Source: Ophiosphaerella korrae
Taxonomy: Eukaryota; Ascomycota; Dothideomycetes; Pleosporales; Phaeosphaeriaceae
Assembly: GCA_028456385.1 (NCBI GenBank)
Contig: JALNQF010000049.1
Location: forward strand, 1-64,000
DNA length: 64,000 nt
Direction: 5' to 3'
The notes under the pieces were generated by a model that was not told where the DNA came from, did no database searches, and saw only the letters and a program-made list of their open reading frames with translations. Below, piece by piece: positions 40,827 to 51,375 of the stretch. Numbering within the stretch: the first letter of the stretch is position 1; each line of letters opens with the position of its first letter. The position numbers and the translations under genes were made by a program.

Positions 40827-41767
40827 AGCATGGCAAATATATCCTTAACATATTTGGTGCCACAGGGAATCAAGGAAACTCGACTGCTGATTTTGTACTC
40901 TCGGATCCAGAGCTCTCCCAGCGCTATACTGTACGCGCTGTCTCGCAACATGAAGAGTCCCAAAATGCAAGGTCTCAAAACAAAGGGTGCGGAGTTTACC
41001 CAAGGCGACTTGGATCATGTTGTATCCCTTCCTTTGGCTGTGAGAGCTGCGGTGTATCTATTTTTCATGAAATCAACTCAATATCAAGGTAACACCCGCG
41101 AGATTGAGACGTGCCTGGCCAAAAACCTTTGTGAGATGGCAATAAAGGAAGACGTACGGTATATCATTTTCAGTTCCATATCACACCCATACAAGATCAG
41201 TGAAGGAAGAATCAAGAATGCAAGACATCTTGATTGCAAAGCCGAAATTAAAGAGTACATCGGCAGCCTACCCGTCATATCTGCCTTCTTCGCCCCGGGC
41301 ACCTTCATGCAGAACTTTCTGGCACAATTCCGGCCGAGGCTAGGTCCTATTTGTGACGGAACTTATGTACTGGACACCCTTGCCAGCCCAGCCACCGAGC
41401 TACCACTCATTGATATTACAGATACGGGCAAGTGGATTGGGGCTATTCTGGCCGACTTATAAAAGTACGAGGGCAGACGTTTTGTCGCAGCAGAGAACTT
41501 TTACACATTACCACAAGCATGTGAGAAATTGTTTCGAAAGTGACTGGCAAAGACGTTACGTTTCGGCAACTTCCAGATGAGATGTTCAAAAGCCTTTTAC
41601 CAGAGGGGCTGAGAGAAGCATTGTATGATGTATGGGTGCATATGAGGAATTACGGGTACTATGGGAGTGAGCAAAAGGCTTTGGTTGGGTGGACAAAACA
41701 ACAAGCAAGGGGCAATTTGACAACACTTAAGGAATGGTTAAGGAAGGAGAGGTGCAGCCTCGAATAG
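40827..41767 (+). pseudogene. Decayed NmrA-like NAD(P)-binding protein
   Basis: Three frames together spell an NmrA-like (atypical SDR) protein. The first gives ILNIFGATGNQGNS and SDPELSQRYTVRAV. The second gives a QGDLDHVVSLPLAVRAAVY segment, IIFSSISHPYKISEG, SAFFAPGTFMQNF and a LIDITDTGKWIGAIL segment. The third gives VTGKDVTFRQLPDE, NYGYYGSEQKALVGW and LTTLKEWL. The breaks are a likely lost base just after ATGG near 40831, a frameshift near 40945, TAA at 41460-41462 inside the normally continuous ILADPEKYEG region, and a frameshift near 41525. NmrA-like proteins bind NAD(P) and act as redox sensors or reductases. With four lesions this copy is surely dead, or the assembly is poor here. Confidence 0.8.
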
Positions 41768-42013
41768 TCGGGAGGTTTAGATATTGAATGGCATTTAGGT
41801 CTGTCACAGCAACGATCACTTTATCCTCGCATATTTGCGTTCCGCTTTGAGCTTACCAAGTAATCAATGAGGTTCTAGAATAAAGTTCTATTTGGGACTG
41901 AACTAGGTTCTGCTCCAGCATATTGGCAATCATACGGGGCAATCTCAGCAGGGTGGCAATGATGAAATAAAGTATGACTAATGCTATTTCGTATTATTTG
42001 CTCAACCACGCTA

Positions 42014-44322
42014 TTATTGTGTGATTACTCCATCTGTAATCAACTCATCGTCTAGCCCCACCCAATACCTAATCCAATTAAATATACTCTTATGCCAGAG
42101 CATGCTGTTGTCTCGATTGGTGACCCAATGACCCTCATTCGGGAAATGCAAGAAGCGACTGGGTATACCCATAGTCTGTAACACGTTGAAGGTTTGAAGG
42201 GGCTCCGAAATTACAACCCGGTAATCGAGATCATTTCCGATGACGAACTCTGGCGTGCTGAAATTTTTGGCATAAATAAGTGGGTCCCAGAGTTCGTAGT
42301 TTTTGCGGTCGTTCCAAATTGTGCCGTTATTGTCACGTTGTATGAACCAAATTTCATCGGTCGCATAAGACCCTACTTGAGTTACTTTGCCGTCGTGGCA
42401 GACAAGCGCTTTGAATTCACGACCTAAAGCGTGACCTTGAATCCAATTTGTCATGTAGCAGCCGAATGATGCGCCGGCGGCGATGGCACGTTTTGTGTCA
42501 ACGTAGGACACGTTGTCACGAAGGTGATTGAATACTTTGACCAGATCCGTGTACGGGGTGCCTCCCCAATTGTTCTGGATCTAACAAAATCGTTAATGAT
42601 TACCTATTATAGCCAGGTACATGATTGGACACACCTTGTCGGTAAAGACTTGACTGTAGCTGGGCGTTCCGGTGAATTGAGTCGTTGTAACCACAAATCC
42701 TTGGTCAGCCCAGAGCCTTAGATTCCATCGAACGCTCCAATTGTCACCTTGAGAGGACTGAGGCCCACCGTGAATCCAAACTAAAGTTAGCTCGCATCTT
42801 ACGCTAGTATAAATGGTAACTCACAATGAAGGCCAATGGGTACTTCTTCTTAGGATCAAAATCAGTGGGGTAAAAGACGAATGTTTGGATCATGTCACCA
42901 TCGTCATTCTTTACCCAGAAACTGGAAACGTCCTTGGGGCCCAAACCTTTCAACTCAGGATCGACTTCGTTCGCAGTGAATAAAATCCTTTTATTTTGGC
43001 CAGGATACTGTCGGTAGAAGATGCGGCTACTCCAGCTAGAAGCAGCAGACACAAAAGCAGAACCATCAGGCAGAATGGCAAACTCAGATAGTACGGTATC
43101 TGGCCCGGTGAAGTTGGTAGGCTTGAATTCTGCGGCTGCATTATTGGGGACGAGCCAGAGACGGTTCGAGGCATGTAACTCTGATACGACCCACAAATCA
43201 GCGTCATCTGGGCTCCATGACAGACCTGACGGTGCCGAGTCCCAGTTTTCGGCCACTGAACGAACTTTTGAGCTGAGCCCATCAATATCCGCAACGTATA
43301 GCTTGTAACGATCTGACTCATAGTCAATGCCGTCTTGCTGGCCATATGCAAGCTTTTTGCTATCATGAGACCACGTTGGGTAACCAGAGGCACCTTGCGC
43401 GGTCTTGGGTGCGGTTGTTCCAGGGCCATTGACCGGAACAGCAACTTGAGAACCGTTGTGCGGTACGATGTAGATGTAGCTGGCGGTGTAGTTTGCCTTG
43501 GATAGTTCGGGAGCTTTGGTCCGAAAGGCAACTGTACTACCGTCAGGAGACAGATCGTAGTCGCCTGGATCACTCGAGGAGCCTTGGACAGGACTTTCGG
43601 GGCGGGTGACAGTGTAATTCATGCGCGAAAGCAGGTTCTTAATCTGGCCATTGAATGTGTAAGTACCGTTTGCACCGCTCAGTGAACCGGCAAACACGGA
43701 ATATCGCTCCTGAGTAATGTAATAGTTCCAGTGTCTAACCATGTTTGAAGAGTACAGCTGGCCAAGGCTTTTCGCTTTGGTAGCGAGATCTGGGTTATAT
43801 GCTGTGCCATTGTTTCCATATGCAAGACAGCTCACGACAAAGTTGATGTTCCCAGCCTTGGTCTTCACCGCCTTCAAGCCTGAGAATGGAGCACCAAGGG
43901 AGGCTACCAGTTTTGGCGCAAAGGAACTGGCACTGAGATCAGCCGTATACAAGGTGACGCCTCCTGGGATTTTGTCGTTTGTAGCGTTGATGTATAGGAT
44001 GCTATCATCTGCCTCACCAGCCCATACCACTTCAGAGACGACACTTCCAAACGGGGCCTTTGTCGTGTTGCCAGTCTCGGTGTCGAGAAAATACCAAGTG
44101 GTGGTGGACTTTGCTGTGGTCCAATTGTACTTTGTTTCAGAGAACAAAGCTCGGTCCTGACTAATCAGCATAGCAAGCACACGGGCTATGGAAGAAACAT
44201 ACCCCTTTGGCGCTCAGGATAGCGGTGCTTCGTCGGGGTGCGGCAAGCATTCCCTCGGGAGTAATGGCATGAGCAGACCCTAGGAGCAGGGCAGCGGCCA
44301 AAACGACAGCCTTGATCGCCAT
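42014..44322 (-). CDS. DPP5: Secreted dipeptidyl peptidase 5 (S9 family)
   Basis: Exons 44322-44203, 44156-about 42821, 42780-42635 and 42580-42014 give about 722 residues, the length of Aspergillus DPPV. Residues 1-19 (MAIKAVVLAAALLLGSAHA) are a signal peptide. The middle is a beta-propeller with YDLSPDGSTVAFRTK and TWSHDSKKLAYGQQ blades and several N-glycosylation sites. The alpha/beta-hydrolase part carries HGGPQSS (oxyanion hole), GASFG with catalytic Ser about 572, NDLDYRV with Asp about 653, and NEGHWV with His about 685. Such enzymes release X-Ala and related dipeptides outside the cell and are known allergens in dermatophytes and Aspergillus. The intron 2 donor is odd: GTGAGT breaks frame, while GTTACC four bases on keeps it (see findings). 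Confidence 0.88.
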
Positions 44323-45256
44323 GGTTGTCAACTGGATGTTGTGCGGAGGCAAAAGGGCCAGCGATGGCTAAGAGCTGGTTGGCCATGGTGTGCTTATAAC
44401 GAGACCCAGATACTCGGATAGCGGTTGTTGGGAGCAGTTTGGCGACAGAGTTTGCCAAGACGAGGAAGAGCCAACAAGGCAGGAGCCAAGGAAAGCTTTC
44501 TGGGGCTTGTCCAGCTTCTGGCAGAGCGGACGCTGGACAGAGGGCGATTTGAGCAGCATCAGCGCTGGTTAGTTTGACCTGCCTACTGTGGTAGGCAGAC
44601 GGCTGCGATAGGCCTGGTGCCGGGCAGCCTTCTTCGTGTTCCACGGCGAGTGCTAGAAGGCGTGATGAAACGTGGCACGTGTGTGGCTGGCGCTGCGCCA
44701 CACAGCTCTTTCATGCGTGGTCGCCTAATCGATGATGTTGAGGGCTTGTTTCTAAATTAGGGTGTTGGCAGCCAATCAGGGGAACCAGGAACCAGGACGC
44801 AGGATGCTGGACACAGGACGTAGCAAGCAGGACAGCAATCAGAGGGTGCGGGCAACGGAAATGGTGGGCAACGGGGTGGTGAGTGGTGAAATGGCGAGTG
44901 GTGAAATGACGTTGTGCAGCGTGGTCGAGAGTATTGGGCAACTTTTATCGATAGGGATGCGACAGGACACCATGTACCGTGGAGGGTGAAGCCATCGGAC
45001 TGGCTGCCAAAACGCGCGCTGCACCCCGCCACCTCATCCATCCCATTCCCTTTTGCACTCATCTTTGCTAATACTTGCTTCGATTCCTACACTCGCTTCC
45101 AGGCCCATATCCACGCTCCCACCCATTGCCGCTGCCGCCACCGCTGCCGCGCTTGTCTCTCGCACCGGCACCCTCACCACCTCTGTTTCTGCTTTGTGTC
45201 TGCGTCTGCTTCCGCGTCTGCTTCCGTGTCAGCTTCTGCTTCTCGTCTGCCAACGC
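44323..45256. other. Divergent intergenic region of DPP5 and the TRP-like gene
   Basis: About 900 bases between two outward-facing starts. It contains a 15-bp direct duplication GAGTGGTGAAATGRC at 44881-44910 and CT-rich sequence (CTTCCGCGTCTGC repeats) just before the TRP-like gene, probably its leader. Overlapping frames at 44390-45603 are shadows. Confidence 0.5.
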
Positions 45257-45325
45257 ATGCGACACGCCACCCCAACGTCACCTCGACTTGACGACGCCAT
45301 GAGGGTTGAGGCTCCCCGGCAATAA
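45257..45325 (+). promoter_or_regulatory. Upstream ORF of 22 codons, TAATG-coupled to the TRP-like gene
   Basis: ATG 45257 opens a 22-codon frame with a second in-frame ATG at 45299, ending in TAA at 45323-45325. The A of that stop is the first base of the main ATG (45325), giving TAATG. This arrangement is known in fungi to allow termination-reinitiation, so translation of the channel may depend on the uORF. Confidence 0.55.
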
Positions 45326-48300
45326 TGACCATGATGGCATCCCCGAGCGCGCCCCGGAGAGCGCGCCTGTCCCTGCCTGCCGCCGTCGCCGTCGCCCTCG
45401 TCACCCTCGCCTCCTTCCTTCCCCTCGCCGGCGCCGTGTACATCAACTTCGAGAACTGCCTGGTGCCCAAGGTGATCAAGGACACCGGCCAGCCCTACCT
45501 CAAGTTCACCCCCAAGTTTGTCTGGGCCTCCTTCAACACCTCGTCCCCGAGACACAACCTCAACATCACCGTCCACGGCAATGTTTCGGGCCAGGCCGAG
45601 CACGGAGACCTTCCCAGCCGTGACAACACCTCCTACTGGTTCGACAAAAACGCACCCTTCGGCAAGATTGTCGATCTCGGCAATGGCGACAGCAAGTACA
45701 CAACTCTCTTCGCCGAATTCGACGTCTTGACCTACTCGGCTGCCAGCCTCGACCCCCTACGGTTCTGCAATTTCACGGTCAACACCACCTGCCCCCTTGC
45801 CCCCGCCTTCAATGCCAACTCGAGCATCCCCCAGGACTTCCCCGCATTCAGTATCTTACACGACTTTGGGAGCACTTACTCCTTTGCTACCTGGGCTTCC
45901 ACCCTGCGCATCGTTTCAGGCAATGCCAAGGCCGACCCCCTCGGCTGCATATCTGCCAGCATCACCCCAGACCTTGGCCCCACGCTGAGCAATGCTCTGC
46001 GTTACCTGCCCGCTGCCATCCTTGCTCTTGTCGCCCTGGCTACCATCTTTGCCGCTACTTGTAGCCCTTGGGGAACCTCTAATGTGTTTCGTTGGACTAG
46101 CAACTATGGGCGAGATGAAGATTTGTTACGATTGGTCACCCCCGGCTTTGGGGATTGTCTTCAGTACATTCAATTCATCGTCTTAGCCGGCAGCCTGAGT
46201 CTGAATTACCCCGGGTTTTTTCAACCCGTTGTCAGTCAGGCTAGCTGGTCGCTTCTGCTCTTCAACCAGAGCTTTGTGAGCCATGGCAATGGGTCCCAAA
46301 GTCTCGTTGATGGCATCTATTTCGTTAACGGAACGTATGGTCTCACACGCATGAGTCAATATATTGGCATGTCAAGAGAGTGGGATATGTGGGCGTGCAT
46401 GGCCATCTTCCTACTGGTTCTGATTGGCATTGTTGTCTTCATCACTCAGCTTGGCTTTCTCGGGCGTTGGGCCTACCGTGTAATTACTCACGATCAAAGT
46501 GGCGATCTTACCGGGAAAAATTGGCCTTTCACTGCGGGCAACGTCGTCCGGATCATCTTCAATTTCTTCATGCTTCCCATCATATGCCTCTCCCTATTCC
46601 AGTTAGTGGTCGCTCCACGTTCACCAGGCTCTGTCGTCGCTACTGCTGTCGTCTTGCTCATCATTGTCGCTGGTTCTGCTACTCTGATCTTCTGGTCCAT
46701 CTTCACCACACGGCCTCGCGCCCATCTATTCGATGATCTTGGAACGGTCTTGACCTATGGACCACTTTACAACACGTATTCTGACGATGCCGCACCTTTT
46801 GCTTTCATACCAGTACTACTCACCATTATACGCGGCATTGCTATCGGTGCCATTCAGCCTTCTGGTATTGCCCAGATCATTATGCTGGCAATTTGCGAAG
46901 TAATCTTAATCTTAACCCTCCACGCCTTCAAGCCGTTTCAGTCAAACACTTCGATGAATGCTTATCACACCTTCTTTTCGGTTGTTCGACTCACCTGCAC
47001 CCTTCTCTCCGTTGCTTTTGTGCCTTCCCTCGGCGTTTCGGAAGCACCAAAGGGCTGGATTGGCTATTCTATCCTTTTCCTGCATGCAATCGTGTTGGTG
47101 TTCGGCTTCTTCCTCAATGCCCTGCAAACTATTGTCGAAGTTATCGCCAGGCTTGGGCCTGGAGGAGCAGATCGAAGAGGAGGGCTTACTACGGTTTTTG
47201 GGAAACGACAGTTGTCGAAGCGCAGCCATCGAAAGCAGCGTAGCAGTCTCAACTCGACTGCTGCCATGCTCAATCATGACGAAAACAAGAATATCCAGCG
47301 CATAGATAGCCGCTCTAGGAGTCTTTCTGCCAGCTCGGCTGTGCTACTGAACGGGCCATATGATAGAGATAGTCAACGCGCGAGCCTGGGTTTTGAAGGG
47401 TTTAGTCAAGGCGAGTATAGCAACCATGGAGGCACAAGCCCAGGCACGCCTGGAACCAATGCTATGCCATTCAACTTCCTGGGCGGTAGTTCAGCCCAAA
47501 GCTCACGACGACCAACCATGGGCACAGCACTAGATGCCGTCGACCCCTATTATAGGCCGCCACGGCCACGCAAGGCCACTATGGATTCCATTGGACCAGC
47601 TACATCAGCCAGAACGCCGGCAGTCACGGCGGATACTGCGGACGCGCCATACTCAGACAAAGTAGATCTTGAAGTAGGAGATGTAGGAGAAGGATCATCT
47701 CGAAACGCAGGAACCCCCGCCCCGGCCTATCTCCGCAATCACAGGGATGATTCTGATCCCAATTTAGAGCGACGAAACAAGACAGACTACTCAGTACGAG
47801 AATCTGACTTCATTTATGGTCATGCCCTTCGCGGACCCGCCCTGAATGCAGACAAACCCGCTCGAAAACGGAAGACGGGGCCTGCTGATCCCATGAGTCC
47901 AGTTTCTTCTGCTACAGGGTGGTTGAAGAGCCTGAATCTCTTGGGTGGCAGAAAGAAGGAGAAGGGCAAGGGCTTCGAAGTGGTTCGAAGTACACGCATG
48001 CCTCCACAAATGATGGCTGTCGAGGAAGATGACGAATCCCCAGAGGTTGCACAAGAACCGTATCGTGACAGTCCAGAGTCTCCACCCCGACCAAAAGCGC
48101 CACAAGCACTGGGGGTGGCTTCAGCAGGAGTGCTTGCTAGTGAGAGTAGAAGGTCATCTGATAGCTATTCAGATGCGAGTGAGGTAGAGTTTGAACGGGT
48201 AAATCGAGTCTCAGCTCTGGCGCCTACCTTGGGACCCATTGACACGGGCGGCGGCATTGAGCTGCCAAGCAGGATTGGGTCGCGTGCGTCTCGCATTACA

Positions 48301-48792
48301 CAAGGACGAGGGCCTCTAAGCCGGGCGCCTACCATTCCCCGGAAGAACTCACGACGAACACAATCAACTGAGGCAGCAGTGCTCCAGGACCGACTATCGA
48401 CAGTCATGAACATGTCTACACCTCCAACTCCCATGTACCCATCTGGTCATCAAAACCAACATTTGCAACCCACAGCAAGTGGGCTACCGATTCGGCTACC
48501 GTTTGGTGCGGCTGATGGATCACCATCACCTGAACGGTCGCCTGGGCACTCGGCAACGTCGAGCATCTATCGCAACGATGGCATCAACGATTTCAATTCT
48601 GCGCCACCGGTGATAGGTGCGGGGGGTGAGCGGCCTTTGAGCACGGGTTATGTACAGCACCACATGACCAAAGACAGTTTGCAGAGTGACGGATACAATG
48701 CGAGAAATCACCTCGAGGCATCGGCCGAGTTTGTAGATCGGAGCCGCAGTATAAGCACACAAAGAAGTGGGCACAGCCAGTACTCGAGGTAG
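45325..48792 (+). CDS. TRP/Flc-like membrane channel with ML-like domain
   Basis: A single exon of 1155 codons. It has a signal peptide (about residues 1-36), a lumenal ML-like domain of about 150 residues with conserved cysteines (ENCLVPKV, LRFCNFTVNTTC, DPLGC) and many N-x-S/T sites, then nine or so membrane helices (about 215-620; for example YLPAAILALVALATIFAATC and FSVVRLTCTLLSVAFVPSLG), and a 500-residue basic, Ser/Pro-rich cytoplasmic tail. This is the fungal TRP-like family that includes yeast Flc1-3, fission yeast Pkd2 and Neurospora spray, linked to Ca homeostasis, FAD import and cell-wall stress. The long tail with many SP/RxxS sites suggests phosphorylation. A uORF abuts the start. 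Confidence 0.9.
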   Translation: MTMMASPSAPRRARLSLPAAVAVALVTLASFLPLAGAVYINFENCLVPKVIKDTGQPYLKFTPKFVWASFNTSSPRHNLNITVHGNVSGQAEHGDLPSRDNTSYWFDKNAPFGKIVDLGNGDSKYTTLFAEFDVLTYSAASLDPLRFCNFTVNTTCPLAPAFNANSSIPQDFPAFSILHDFGSTYSFATWASTLRIVSGNAKADPLGCISASITPDLGPTLSNALRYLPAAILALVALATIFAATCSPWGTSNVFRWTSNYGRDEDLLRLVTPGFGDCLQYIQFIVLAGSLSLNYPGFFQPVVSQASWSLLLFNQSFVSHGNGSQSLVDGIYFVNGTYGLTRMSQYIGMSREWDMWACMAIFLLVLIGIVVFITQLGFLGRWAYRVITHDQSGDLTGKNWPFTAGNVVRIIFNFFMLPIICLSLFQLVVAPRSPGSVVATAVVLLIIVAGSATLIFWSIFTTRPRAHLFDDLGTVLTYGPLYNTYSDDAAPFAFIPVLLTIIRGIAIGAIQPSGIAQIIMLAICEVILILTLHAFKPFQSNTSMNAYHTFFSVVRLTCTLLSVAFVPSLGVSEAPKGWIGYSILFLHAIVLVFGFFLNALQTIVEVIARLGPGGADRRGGLTTVFGKRQLSKRSHRKQRSSLNSTAAMLNHDENKNIQRIDSRSRSLSASSAVLLNGPYDRDSQRASLGFEGFSQGEYSNHGGTSPGTPGTNAMPFNFLGGSSAQSSRRPTMGTALDAVDPYYRPPRPRKATMDSIGPATSARTPAVTADTADAPYSDKVDLEVGDVGEGSSRNAGTPAPAYLRNHRDDSDPNLERRNKTDYSVRESDFIYGHALRGPALNADKPARKRKTGPADPMSPVSSATGWLKSLNLLGGRKKEKGKGFEVVRSTRMPPQMMAVEEDDESPEVAQEPYRDSPESPPRPKAPQALGVASAGVLASESRRSSDSYSDASEVEFERVNRVSALAPTLGPIDTGGGIELPSRIGSRASRITQGRGPLSRAPTIPRKNSRRTQSTEAAVLQDRLSTVMNMSTPPTPMYPSGHQNQHLQPTASGLPIRLPFGAADGSPSPERSPGHSATSSIYRNDGINDFNSAPPVIGAGGERPLSTGYVQHHMTKDSLQSDGYNARNHLEASAEFVDRSRSISTQRSGHSQYSR

Positions 48793-49211
48793 AAGGAACA
48801 ACATGGGGCGTGATTGACGAATTTCGTATGTGTATATTGAAACATGTGTTCCAAAAGCAGTCTTTTCTGGCGTTTGGATTGGATGAGGGGGGCGAGTGGG
48901 CATGGCGAGGTGTAGACGGCCGAGCAGGACAGAAGAAGACATGTAGTAACCATTCTGGGCATTAGCGCGGCGAGGGAGCGGGTGCTGGACTTGTATAATA
49001 ATCAGGGCATTGTAGTTAATAAACGGCTTGTGAAGATGGAATTTGCATGACATGGGGATTGTGAAATTGTGAAGAGGACCTGCCTGGGCACGCAGCAGCC
49101 TGGTAGTTGGTGGTGGGTGACATGTCATGTGAGCGACGGACGTCGTCCCATCAACATCATCTCAGCATCATCCACCGTCAACGCGCCCCTCGCCCGGCCA
49201 CAAGCAACACC
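48793..49211. other. Intergenic
   Basis: 3' region of the TRP-like gene and promoter of the FYVE-RING gene. The minus-strand frames here (48526-49128) are overlaps of the neighbouring exon. No signals recognised. Confidence 0.45.
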
Positions 49212-50720
49212 ATGGCGCCGAATGGGCCATACCCGCCACGGCACTCGTCCATGCATTACCACGGTTCGGGCTCGGGCTCGGGCTCCGCGACCGCTGAAGC
49301 CAGCAGCGGGTTGGGCCAGAGGGAAACATGGATCGACTTCCTCGCCGCCCCGGAGCCTTCTTCATCGTCTCCCACGTCGCGCGGCCCAGAGCGCAAGAGA
49401 CGACTGACCACGACCGACGCGCCCATGAGGCGGCCTTCGAGCATCCGCATGCATGCGAGCACCCCCGGCACATCCACGACCGACCCCATTGTGCTCGACG
49501 CCTCCGCCTCCTCGTCCACCCCTCGCACCACCACCACCGCTCCCCCCGCCGCTGCCCCCTTCCACCGCGGCAGCGACCTCGTTCTCCCGCCGTGGCAGCC
49601 CGATGCCGAGGTCGCGCGGTGCCCCGTCTGCGCGCGCACCTTCACCTTCCTATACCGCAAACACCACTGCCGCAAGTGCGGGCGGGTCGTGTGCGCCTCG
49701 TGCTCGCCACATCGCATCACCATTCCCCGCCAGTTCATCGTCCATCCGCCCTCGGACGGCCTGGCCCCCTTCATCGACCTGACCGCCGATGACGACAACA
49801 CCATGTCTGCGTTTGGCCCCTTTCGCAACCCAGCGCTGGGCGGAGGGGAGGAAGTCCGTGTCTGCAACCCCTGCGTCCCTGACCCAAACTACGGCCCTCC
49901 CCCCCAGTACGCCTCGTCCAGACTCTATATTGCCCCCCGTCACCCCCCACATTCGCGCCCTCCAAGGCCATCGTCGTCGGGTGTGCACGACCATGAATCC
50001 CATGGCGACGGCAGGAGCGTGACCTACCATGGCCGTGTCGCGCCTGGAGAGCGCCGGCTGTCACCTTTACCGCCTCCTCACATGCAGCCTTCACCATTTG
50101 ATTCCCATGAGGACAGCCAATCCATTTCACGCTACGTGAGCCCCGGCAATGCACACCAGCCCCCCACAAACATGTTTCCCATACCAACCCATCAGCCCCC
50201 GCGGCCAAGGCGCCAGATCGCCGAAGAAGACGAGTGTCCCATTTGCGGCAACGAACTTCCTCCCAAAGGTCTGAATAACGATGAAGCTCATCGCACACGC
50301 CATATTGAAGAATGCATCGCACTCCACTCTGCTTCTCCCGCGCCTATCCCACCTACCCAGCAGACGTCTGCAAGCCTACCTGTCCAACGCACACGTGGTA
50401 TGAGCAACCTGGCTGAGGGGCCAAGCAGCTCCAATCGCATGAGTCATGCAGCCCGTGGCATGTTCCCTTTTGTTGCCACTGAGAAAGACTGCATCGACGC
50501 CGAGGGCAACGAGGAAGAGTGCATCATTTGTTTTGAAGAGTACGGAGCAGGAGATAAGATGGCAAGGTTGGTGTGTTGGTGCAAGTTCCACGAGGTATGT
50601 ACCTGACCAAAACCATGACAAGGCGGAAGCACATATGCTAACACATGCTAGACATGTATCAGGGAGTGGTGGGAGAAGAAAGGCAGGGGGGCATGTCCAA
50701 CACATCAATTGCATGAGTAG
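49212..50720 (+). CDS. PIB1: FYVE and RING finger E3 ubiquitin ligase, Pib1-like
   Basis: Exons 49212-50594 and 50652-50720, with a 57-base intron (GTATGT...CTAG), encode 483 residues. The FYVE domain has all signature parts: WQPD (WxxD), RKHHCRKCGRVVC, CASCSPHRI, and RVCNPC; a spacer of about 40 residues lies before the last pair. The C-terminal RING reads CIICFEEYGAGD, LVCWCKFHETCIREWW, GACPTHQ, with a His at the final ligand position, as in the Pib1/ZNRF type. Yeast Pib1 binds phosphatidylinositol 3-phosphate on endosomes and vacuole and ubiquitinates membrane cargo. The intron splits the RING between FHE and TCI, so exon 1 alone would give a broken ligase. A middle CPICG zinc-knuckle-like motif is also present. 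The frame is open upstream to 49107. Confidence 0.88.
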
Positions 50721-51210
50721 AAGAGACAAAAGTAAGAGTCTGTTGTCAGTATTCGGCAGGACCCTTGCGACATGAACGAAGCACTTAGTGATTGAATGGA
50801 ATTGGTTCCTGGCGTTCAATGGTATACCCCCTCATTCACGTTAATTTCACAGCATACCATGATGTAGTTCAGCGCATTTACTCCATGCTGTCCAGCTTCA
50901 TTTTCCATAATTACTGAAATATCTGTTACACAATAAACAAGTTGGTGACAGTTTGAGGCAAGACAAAAGGTCTTATCTTGCATTGATAGTTGCATCCTCC
51001 AGTTCCCCATAGTCATATATCCAAGGAGAACAAAAGGCTGCGATGCATGTATCTGATGTTAACTGGCAAGGAACCTGACAATCGGCTACGCAGATAAAAA
51101 AAAAACACCAGAGTACCCGAGTATCTTCGGAGGTAAAACTGTCGACTCTGGGCCGAGAACAAGGTTATCGTCACCAACATACTCGCGCAGTGAGCACTTC
51201 CATCCCCTTG

Positions 51211-51225
51211 CCCCCCCCCCCCCCC
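51211..51225 (+). repeat. Poly-C run of 15 bases
   Basis: Uninterrupted run of 15 C. Such runs are prone to length error in sequencing and to slippage. No gene context. Confidence 0.85.
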
Positions 51226-51351
51226 GCTCCTTCATCAAGCCAGGGCATTTTCTTCGTTTTCCTTGCATGCTCGTGTAACCACCAACTGCATTGAGACCTG
51301 TCCGACGTTGGCCTTTTTCTCCACTCGTTTGGGTAAGGGCGGCGGTCTTTG

Positions 51352-51375
51352 CCGCTCAGCCGCTCAGCCGCTCAG
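51352..51375 (+). repeat. Three tandem CCGCTCAG units
   Basis: Three perfect 8-base units in intergenic DNA. Confidence 0.85.
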
